Shown: in pieces, positions 1 through 4,337 of the stretch
Position numbering within the stretch: the stretch's first letter is position 1
How the letters are laid out: each line of letters starts with the position of its first letter
Assembly (NCBI GenBank): GCA_017622395.1
Contig: JAGARF010000050.1
Span: forward strand, 1 to 7,306
From: Clostridia bacterium
GTDB taxonomy: Bacteria > Bacillota > Clostridia > RGIG6154
Direction: 5' to 3'
Length of the DNA stretch: 7,306 bases
Notes under the pieces: generated by a model
What the model saw: only the letters and a program-made list of their open reading frames with translations
Databases searched by the model: none
Told to the model about the DNA's origin: nothing
Made by a program: the position numbers and the translations under genes

Positions 1-77
1 ACATTTTCCATAGTATAAATATCGTCAAGATGCACCATACCCATATGACCGCATCCGATAAGAACAATGTTATACAT
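1..77 (-). CDS. Rossmann-fold dehydrogenase, N-terminal fragment (Gfo/Idh/MocA-like)
   Basis: Only the first 25 codons are inside the window; the gene runs off the left edge. The start is ATG at 77, preceded by AAGGAG at 90-85 with a 7-nt spacer, so the start is well supported. The peptide begins MYNIVLIGCGHMGMVHLDDI. This is a short first beta strand running directly into a G-x-G-x-x-G dinucleotide-binding loop (GCGHMG, residues 8-13), the usual N-terminus of NAD(P)-dependent Rossmann oxidoreductases. The H after the loop, with D/I residues following, resembles the Gfo/Idh/MocA sugar-dehydrogenase family, but other Rossmann dehydrogenases cannot be excluded from 25 residues. It has its own promoter and lies after the rnj terminator, so it is probably a separate transcript. 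Confidence 0.6.
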   Translation of the reverse strand, partial: MYNIVLIGCGHMGMVHLDDIYTMEN

Positions 78-104
78 ATCTACACTCCTTTTCCTGTCAG
101 AGTT

Positions 105-133
105 AGTATATCACTATCTTTTGCTATTGTAAA
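105..133 (-). promoter_or_regulatory. Predicted sigma-A promoter of the partial dehydrogenase gene
   Basis: On the minus strand there is a -35 box TTTACA (133-128), a 17-bp spacer and a -10 box TATACT (110-105). Each box matches consensus at five of six positions, and a TG dinucleotide gives an extended -10 (TGATATACT). The predicted start is near 98, giving a leader of about 21 nt that contains the AAGGAG ribosome-binding site. It lies just after the rnj terminator. Confidence 0.7.
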
Positions 134-157
134 TACATAAAGAGTTAAAAATAATAT

Positions 158-185
158 AAAAAAAGACACCCAAGTGTCTTTTTTT
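158..185 (-). terminator. Intrinsic terminator of rnj
   Basis: A perfect 12-bp stem pairs 158-169 (AAAAAAAGACAC) with 174-185 (GTGTCTTTTTTT) around a 4-nt loop. Read on the minus strand, it starts 8 nt after the rnj stop codon and ends in a T-run. The A/T tails are symmetrical, so it could also work on the plus strand, but no gene on that strand leads into it. Confidence 0.85.
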
Positions 186-192
186 ATCCAAC

Positions 193-1932
193 TTATACTT
201 CAAGGATTACAGGAAGTATAACAGGACTTCTCTTTGTTTCACTGTAAATATACTGACTTAAACTGTTTTTAACGGCAGTTTTCATTGAGTTCCAGTCGCT
301 GTGTTTTTTACTGCCTGCAATTAAGAGAGCCTCTTTTGCGTGAATTTTAATATTTTCCATAAGTTCTTCAGACTCTCTCACATAAACAAAGCCTCTTGAA
401 ATAACATCAGGACCTGATACGATTTCCTTTGAGTGTGAAGAAATACCTACAACTACAACAATGAGACCTTCTTCGGAAAGTGCTTTTCTGTCCCTTATAA
501 CAATGTTTCCTACATCACCTACACCGCTGCCGTCAACAAAAACTCTGCCTGACTGAACGTTGCCTGTTATTTTTGCAGACTGTTTGTTTAATTCAAGAAC
601 CTGACCTATTTTCATTATAAAGGTATCTTCTTCCTTCATACCGATTTTCTGCGCAAGCTTTGAGTGCATCATGAGATGTCTGTATTCTCCGTGAGCAGGA
701 ATAAAGAATTTAGGCTTTGCAATAGAGAGCATAATTTTAAGCTCCTCCTGACAAGCGTGACCTGAAACATGCACATCTGCCAAAGCTTTGTATATAACTT
801 CTGCACCTTTTTTGCAAAGCTCGTCAATAACTCTTGCAATAAGCTTTTCGTTTCCGGGAATAGGGCTTGATGAGAAAATAACAAGGTCGTCTTTTGTTAT
901 TTCAACATTCTTGTGACCGTTGTTTGCCATTCTTGAAAGAGCCGCCATCGGCTCGCCCTGACTTCCTGTTGTTACTATTACAAGGTTTCTTGGTTTGTAT
1001 TTGTCTATCTCCGAAATGTCAATAAGTGTACCTTTTGGCACTTTAAGATATCCAAGCTCTCTTGCAGAAGTTATAACACTTTCCATACTTCTGCCTGAAA
1101 CTGCAACCTTTCTTTTATACTTTGCCGCAATATTTATAATCTGCTGAACTCTGTGGACATTTGATGCAAAGGTTGCAACAATAATTCTTGAGTTGCATTT
1201 GGAGAAAATTTCCTCAAGTGTGTCCCCGACTTTTCTCTCGGACATTGAGTAGCCCGGTCTTTCAACATTTGTGCTGTCTGAGAGAAGTGCAAGTATTCCT
1301 TTCTTTCCAAGCTCACCTATTCTGGCAAAGTCCAGCATTTCACCATCGATTGGAGTTGAGTCAATTTTAAAGTCGCCTGTGTGAAGCACTACGCCAACAG
1401 GGGTGTGAAATGCGATAGCAACAGCATCTGCAATACTGTGATTTGTTCGTATAAATTCTGCCTTTATGCTTCCGAGTTTAATAATTTGTCCCGGTTTTGT
1501 TACATTTAATTTGGCAGTTTTCATAAGTCCGTGTTCTTCAAGCTTGTGGGTTAAGATACCGAGAGTCAGCTTTGTTGCATAAATAGGCACATTAATATCC
1601 TTTAAAAGATAGGGAATAGCACCTATGTGGTCCTCGTGACCGTGAGTAATGATAAGACCTCTTATTTTTTCTCTGTTTTTATAAAGATAAGTCATATCAG
1701 GGATAACAAGGTCAACACCCAGCATTTCCTCATCGGGAAACGCAACCCCGCAGTCTAAAATAACGATATCGTCTTCATATTCAAAGACAGTTAAATTTTT
1801 ACCGATTTCCTCAAAACCACCCAAAGGAATAATTTTAAGATTGCTCAAAACGGGAGCAGGTTTTTTCTGGGGTCTTGGTTTTAAAGGTCTTTTTCTTACA
1901 TAATATTTTTTTGTATTTGTGCTTTTTTCCAA
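193..1932 (-). CDS. rnj: Ribonuclease J (beta-CASP metallo-beta-lactamase RNase)
   Basis: Cytoplasmic RNase with endonuclease and 5'-to-3' exonuclease activity, central to mRNA decay and rRNA maturation in Firmicutes. The 579-residue product has the metallo-beta-lactamase signature HGHEDH (97-102), H165 in TNHS, D187 in HTGDF and a C-terminal PAHGEYRHL (412-420, H414), which together give the expected two-zinc ligand set. The beta-CASP part includes SDSTN (218-222), TTGSQGEP (321-328) and HVSGHA (388-393), followed by the usual C-terminal domain. Compared with RNase J1 as I recall it, the metal motifs are shifted by about 23 residues. The difference is a basic, proline-rich N-terminal tail (roughly residues 1-28). 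The start codon is TTG at 1932. It is chosen because AAGGAGG (1945-1939) lies 6 nt upstream and no ATG occurs near the conserved domain start. The gene ends at its own terminator, and its leader appears to contain an attenuator-like hairpin. Confidence 0.96.
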   Translation of the reverse strand: MEKSTNTKKYYVRKRPLKPRPQKKPAPVLSNLKIIPLGGFEEIGKNLTVFEYEDDIVILDCGVAFPDEEMLGVDLVIPDMTYLYKNREKIRGLIITHGHEDHIGAIPYLLKDINVPIYATKLTLGILTHKLEEHGLMKTAKLNVTKPGQIIKLGSIKAEFIRTNHSIADAVAIAFHTPVGVVLHTGDFKIDSTPIDGEMLDFARIGELGKKGILALLSDSTNVERPGYSMSERKVGDTLEEIFSKCNSRIIVATFASNVHRVQQIINIAAKYKRKVAVSGRSMESVITSARELGYLKVPKGTLIDISEIDKYKPRNLVIVTTGSQGEPMAALSRMANNGHKNVEITKDDLVIFSSSPIPGNEKLIARVIDELCKKGAEVIYKALADVHVSGHACQEELKIMLSIAKPKFFIPAHGEYRHLMMHSKLAQKIGMKEEDTFIMKIGQVLELNKQSAKITGNVQSGRVFVDGSGVGDVGNIVIRDRKALSEEGLIVVVVGISSHSKEIVSGPDVISRGFVYVRESEELMENIKIHAKEALLIAGSKKHSDWNSMKTAVKNSLSQYIYSETKRSPVILPVILEV

Positions 1933-1965
1933 AATATACCTCCTTAAAAATGATATGTAAATAAA

Positions 1966-1983
1966 CCTTTCTTTTCAGAAAGG
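1966..1983 (-). repeat. Small hairpin in the rnj 5' leader
   Basis: A 6-bp inverted repeat, CCTTTC (1966-1971) with GAAAGG (1978-1983), separated by 6 nt. Read on the minus strand it ends about 20 nt before the rnj ribosome-binding site. Upstream, CAGGGCC (2022-2016) can pair with GGCTCTG (1995-1989), with one G-U pair and a long loop. The leader could therefore fold into several stems, but I recognise no known riboswitch or T-box. Confidence 0.35.
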
Positions 1984-2022
1984 CAATTCAGAGCCAAAGT
2001 CCGAACAATAAAAAAGGCCCTG

Positions 2023-2050
2023 AAAAAAAGATACACAAAGCTGTGTATCT
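2023..2050 (-). terminator. Intrinsic terminator or attenuator hairpin upstream of rnj
   Basis: AGATACACA (2029-2037) pairs perfectly with TGTGTATCT (2042-2050) around a 4-nt loop. On the minus strand the stem runs straight into seven Ts (2029-2023), and a second T-run follows shortly after (about 2015-2010). It lies about 70 nt past the tcdA stop and would end that transcript. It also lies downstream of the predicted rnj promoter at 2105-2077, so it would interrupt transcripts headed for rnj. That placement suggests attenuation, or a short RNA of about 45-50 nt. Confidence 0.75.
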
Positions 2051-2076
2051 CAAACCGAACATACTCAACTGTTAGT

Positions 2077-2105
2077 AGTATACCACAATTTCCATATGTT
2101 TGCAA
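2077..2105 (-). promoter_or_regulatory. Predicted sigma-A promoter for rnj
   Basis: Minus-strand -35 box TTGCAA (2105-2100), exact 17-bp spacer, and -10 box TATACT (2082-2077). The predicted transcription start is the A near 2070, giving a leader of about 138 nt to the TTG start of rnj. The promoter begins 14 nt after the tcdA stop codon. No equally good promoter was found between the downstream hairpin and rnj; the best there is TTGCCT-17-TATTTA, which is weak. Confidence 0.6.
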
Positions 2106-2118
2106 CAAAAATATTAAG

Positions 2119-2820
2119 TCAAATTCCGACAATATTCTTAACAACCTCACCTGCTGCAATCAGTCCTGCAACAGATGGCACAAAGGCACAGCTTCCCGGA
2201 GTTTGCCGTCTGCCTTCCTGATTTTCAAGGGGAGAGGGTGTGATTGGAGGCTCTGTTGAATAAACAACTTTAAGCTTTTTAACACCCCTTGCCTTAAGCT
2301 CCTTTCTCATAACCCTTGCAAGGGGACAGCCTGAGGTTTCAAAAATGTCTGCAATCTTAAAGGCGGTAGGGTCAAGCTTGTTGCCTGCACCCATACAGCT
2401 TATCAGCGGAATATTTTCTCTTTGTGCAACAACTGCAAGATGGATTTTTGATGAAACCGTGTCTATTGCATCAACTATATAATCAAAGTCTGATAAAGGA
2501 AAATCAGTTTCAGGGGTGTAAAACATATTAATGGCGGTAACATTACAATCAGGATTGATGTCTTTAATTCTTTCTGCCATAACCTGTGTTTTTAATTTGC
2601 CAACTGTGCTGTGGAGCGCGACAAGCTGTCTGTTTATGTTTGTATAGCTTACTGTATCGTTGTCAATTAAGGTTATATTGCCAATGCCGCATCTTGCCAA
2701 TGCCTCTGCAGTATATGAACCCACACCGCCGATACCGAAAACTGCAACCTTTGCTTTTTTTAATATATCTGTAGAACTTTTTCCGTAAAGCATTTCGCTT
2801 CTTATAAATATATTTTCCAT
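2119..2820 (-). CDS. tcdA: tRNA threonylcarbamoyladenosine dehydratase (TcdA/YrvM, E1-like)
   Basis: E1/ThiF-superfamily enzyme. In known members it uses ATP to dehydrate and cyclise t6A at position 37 of ANN-decoding tRNAs to ct6A. The 233-residue product has the nucleotide-binding loop GIGGVG (29-34), the acidic DNDTV (53-57), the E1 motif NINRQ (61-65), DAIDT (117-121), GAGNKLDPT (144-152), CPLARVMRKEL (165-175) and a C-terminal FVPSVAGLIAAGEVV (213-227). These are typical of TcdA, not MoeB or ThiF. The paired CxxC zinc motifs of MoeB/ThiF are absent, which also fits TcdA. The start at ATG 2820 follows GGTGA (2829-2825), complementary to the 16S rRNA tail. It is a single-gene unit between its own promoter and the hairpin at 2050-2023. 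A role with some other ThiF-type partner is possible but less likely. Confidence 0.92.
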   Translation of the reverse strand: MENIFIRSEMLYGKSSTDILKKAKVAVFGIGGVGSYTAEALARCGIGNITLIDNDTVSYTNINRQLVALHSTVGKLKTQVMAERIKDINPDCNVTAINMFYTPETDFPLSDFDYIVDAIDTVSSKIHLAVVAQRENIPLISCMGAGNKLDPTAFKIADIFETSGCPLARVMRKELKARGVKKLKVVYSTEPPITPSPLENQEGRRQTPGSCAFVPSVAGLIAAGEVVKNIVGI

Positions 2821-2835
2821 AATCTCACCGCTTTT

Positions 2836-2864
2836 ATTTTACAATAAATAAGAGTAAATATCAA
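2836..2864 (-). promoter_or_regulatory. Predicted sigma-A promoter of tcdA
   Basis: Minus-strand -35 box TTGATA (2864-2859), 17-bp spacer, and -10 box TAAAAT (2841-2836), each five of six matches to consensus. The predicted start near 2829 leaves a very short leader of about 9 nt, which barely includes the GGTGA ribosome-binding site. An upstream TTGACA (2880-2875) is a perfect -35 but has no good -10 at the right distance, so the real start point is uncertain. Confidence 0.45.
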
Positions 2865-2944
2865 GTATTTTTCTTGTCAAGGGGGGAAGAGAATAAAAGT
2901 AACCAAAGGTCACATTTTTGACAAAAAGGTAACAGAAAAATTTG

Positions 2945-2968
2945 TTTACATAATTTAATATCTGTAAA
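2945..2968. repeat. AT-rich inverted repeat beside the DnaA-box cluster
   Basis: TTTACA (2945-2950) and TGTAAA (2963-2968) flank 12 bp that are almost entirely A and T. The 11-mer GTTTACATAAT that contains the left arm (2944-2954) recurs exactly at 3137-3147, on the other side of the DnaA boxes. This could be a DNA-unwinding element or a transcription-factor site. The sequence alone does not decide. Confidence 0.35.
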
Positions 2969-2983
2969 TTTTGTCATTTTGAG

Positions 2984-3082
2984 TTTTCCACAGGCAAATG
3001 TTGTAAAAATGGACTTTTCAACAAAGTTATCCACATTATCCACAAATCAGTTTTGGAATTTTAGCTTTAAAAGTGTGGAAAA
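2984..3082. other. DnaA-box cluster (candidate origin or DnaA-binding locus)
   Basis: Two perfect DnaA boxes, TTATCCACA at 3027-3035 and 3036-3044, sit back to back on the plus strand. TTTTCCACA lies upstream at 2984-2992 (plus), and the same variant lies on the minus strand at 3074-3082 (TGTGGAAAA on plus). A looser TTTTCAACA is at 3015-3023. Four close matches to a 9-mer within 99 bp is far beyond chance. Strongly AT-rich DNA adjoins on the left (2940-2980). The cluster lies in the 493-bp gap 2821-3313, where minus-strand genes on the left give way to plus-strand genes on the right, as at a replication origin. No dnaA or dnaN gene is in the window, so this may instead be a non-origin DnaA-box cluster of the kind known in B. 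subtilis. Confidence 0.6.
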
Positions 3083-3154
3083 GTGTCGAAACAGGTCACG
3101 ATTTTATGGGAAAAACTAACTGTGAAAAAATGGTTGGTTTACATAATATTTTGA

Positions 3155-3252
3155 ACACTTTCTGTTTTCAGACAAATCTGAGAAATAATACAGATTGTCC
3201 CATCGGGGCACTTTAAGACCTATAAAACAAGTTGACGAAGTACAGAAAGTGT
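3155..3252. repeat. Widely spaced 11-bp inverted repeat at the isomerase promoter
   Basis: ACACTTTCTGT (3155-3165) is exactly complementary to ACAGAAAGTGT (3242-3252). The downstream arm falls inside the -35/-10 spacer of the promoter at 3232-3260. Arm centres are 87 bp apart, about eight helical turns. Between the arms lies a second imperfect inverted repeat, GACAAATCTG (3171-3180) with CAGATTGTC (3191-3199), with one bulged base. Placement suggests operators for a repressor that can loop DNA, but no regulator gene for it is seen here. Confidence 0.45.
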
Positions 3253-3260
3253 GTTATTAT
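3232..3260 (+). promoter_or_regulatory. Predicted sigma-A promoter of the isomerase gene
   Basis: -35 box TTGACG (3232-3237), exact 17-bp spacer, and -10 box TATTAT (3255-3260), each five of six matches to consensus. The predicted start near 3267 leaves a leader of about 47 nt carrying AGAGGG (3301-3306) 7 nt before the ATG at 3314. The spacer contains one arm of an inverted repeat. Confidence 0.7.
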
Positions 3261-3313
3261 GGTTTGGAATAAAATGATGCTCTAGGATAAATTAAAAGAA
3301 AGAGGGAAACAAT

Positions 3314-4162
3314 ATGAAAATTTCTACAGAAATAGCATCAGCTTCAAGAATTGTGGGAGAAGAAAAAGCGGTAGAGCTTATAGCAAAAGCAGGCTTTGAT
3401 GCCTGGGATTTTTCTATGACACCTATGTGTAAATATGATTGGGAAAATAAATGCCTTTTTGATAATGACCATCCTCTTGCAGGGAATAACTACCTTGCCT
3501 TTGCAAGAAAGCTGAAACAAATAGGTCTTGACAACGGCATACATTGTAATCAGTCGCATGCACCTTTTCCTACATATTGTGACGAAATAAGAGGATATCT
3601 TAAAAGAGCTATAGAGTGTACTGCGGAAGCAGGAGGAAAGATTTGCATAATTCATCCTGATAATTATAAATCAGCTGAAGAAAATGCAGAAATCTATTTT
3701 GAACTTTTGCCCTTTGCAAAGGAATGTGATGTAAAAATCGCAACAGAGAATATGTTTAATTGGAATAACGGCCCTGCACCTGCAGCCTGTTCATCGCCTG
3801 AAAGCTTTTTAGAGCATTTAAAGGTTGTAAATGATGATTATTTTGTTGCTTGTCTTGATATAGGCCACGCAGAACTAAAGACACTTAATACAAGTGCTGT
3901 AGAAATGATAAAAGCATTAGGTGATTATGTTCAGGCTCTTCATATTCATGATAATAATACCCAAGGGGATAATCACCAGATACCTTTTTCAATGAGCATT
4001 GATTTTGAGGCAGTGGCAAAGGCTTTAAAAGAAATTAATTATAAAGGTTATCTTACTTTAGAAGCGGATGCATATCTTAAGGAGTATGACAAAGATAATG
4101 TATTTGAAGGAATTAAAAAATTGGCAGAGTCTGCAAGAAAAATTTCAGAAATGATGAAATAA
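3314..4162 (+). CDS. Sugar-phosphate isomerase/epimerase family protein (TIM barrel)
   Basis: Member of the xylose-isomerase-like / AP-endonuclease-2-type TIM-barrel family, which includes sugar isomerases, epimerases and inosose dehydratases acting in the cytoplasm. The 282-residue product shows the expected strand-end metal ligands: H114 in IIHPDN, E145 in ATENMF, D182 and H185 in LDIGHAEL, H210/H212 in LHIHDN, and E250 in TLEADAY. No signal peptide or membrane segment is present. The start at ATG 3314 is supported by AGAGGG 7 nt upstream and by a protein that begins directly with the first barrel strand (MKISTEIAS). It is a one-gene transcript with its own promoter and a strong terminator. 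The substrate cannot be read from sequence. The neighbouring amino-sugar operon and the partial sugar-dehydrogenase-like gene hint at carbohydrate metabolism but do not prove it. Confidence 0.88.
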   Translation: MKISTEIASASRIVGEEKAVELIAKAGFDAWDFSMTPMCKYDWENKCLFDNDHPLAGNNYLAFARKLKQIGLDNGIHCNQSHAPFPTYCDEIRGYLKRAIECTAEAGGKICIIHPDNYKSAEENAEIYFELLPFAKECDVKIATENMFNWNNGPAPAACSSPESFLEHLKVVNDDYFVACLDIGHAELKTLNTSAVEMIKALGDYVQALHIHDNNTQGDNHQIPFSMSIDFEAVAKALKEINYKGYLTLEADAYLKEYDKDNVFEGIKKLAESARKISEMMK

Positions 4163-4166
4163 ATGT

Positions 4167-4207
4167 AAACAAAAGTGTGCAAAAAACATTGCACACTTTT
4201 GTTTTTT
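4167..4207 (+). terminator. Strong intrinsic terminator after the isomerase gene
   Basis: A perfect 16-bp stem pairs 4167-4182 (AAACAAAAGTGTGCAA) with 4189-4204 around a 6-nt loop and continues into a T-run ending at 4207. It begins 5 nt after the stop codon. Its right arm contains the -35 box of the next promoter. Confidence 0.93.
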
Positions 4208-4217
4208 ATGGTAAAAT
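4189..4217 (+). promoter_or_regulatory. Predicted promoter of the HTH-GlmM operon
   Basis: -35-like TTGCAC (4189-4194), 17-bp spacer, and -10 box TAAAAT (4212-4217) with an extended TG motif (TGGTAAAAT). The -35 is a weak match and lies within the right arm of the preceding terminator, so the extended -10 would carry most of the activity. The predicted start near 4224 gives a leader of about 114 nt. Another possible -10, GATAAT, lies closer to the gene (about 4298-4303) but has no convincing -35. Confidence 0.5.
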
Positions 4218-4239
4218 CAAAGTGCAAGGTGTATAAAAC

Positions 4240-4254
4240 GCAACTAAAGGTTGC
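4240..4254 (+). promoter_or_regulatory. Inverted repeat in the operon leader, possible autoregulatory operator
   Basis: GCAAC (4240-4244) and GTTGC (4250-4254) flank a 5-nt centre, about 20 bp downstream of the predicted start point. The size and spacing fit a dimeric XRE-type HTH operator, and the first gene of the operon encodes such a domain. It could equally be a small RNA hairpin or chance. I recognise no riboswitch and no glmS ribozyme in the leader. Confidence 0.3.
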
Positions 4255-4337
4255 AAAATATTCAAAGAAAAGTTGGTGGATAACAGGTATCAGCTTTGAT
4301 AATATAAATATAATAATAAAAAGGAGCGTTGATATAA

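Noticed and set aside
1933..2070. T-box or known riboswitch upstream of rnj
   Set aside because: No T-box core, specifier stem or known aptamer pattern was seen. Only simple hairpins are present, so it is reported as an attenuator-like leader.
1944..2159. A 71-codon minus-strand open frame spanning the tcdA end and the rnj leader
   Set aside because: It overlaps the tcdA 3' end, has no good ribosome-binding site, runs through a promoter and a terminator hairpin, and has a composition dictated by T-rich DNA.
2119..2820. MoeB/ThiF (molybdopterin or thiamine sulfur transfer) assignment
   Set aside because: The CxxC zinc motifs typical of those enzymes are missing, no moa/thi genes are nearby, and the GAGNKLDPT and CPLARVMRKEL motifs match TcdA.
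2861..3043. A 60-codon minus-strand open frame in the 493-bp gap
   Set aside because: No ribosome-binding site and no recognisable domain. It runs through the DnaA boxes and AT-rich DNA, so it is most likely chance.
4275..4283. Single DnaA-like box (TTATCCACC on the minus strand) in the HTH-GlmM leader
   Set aside because: One mismatch, isolated, and no neighbouring boxes. Expected occasionally by chance.
4224..4337. glmS ribozyme or other amino-sugar riboswitch in the operon leader
   Set aside because: The leader is only about 114 nt, very AT-rich, with one small dyad. None of the conserved core expected of a glmS ribozyme was recognisable.
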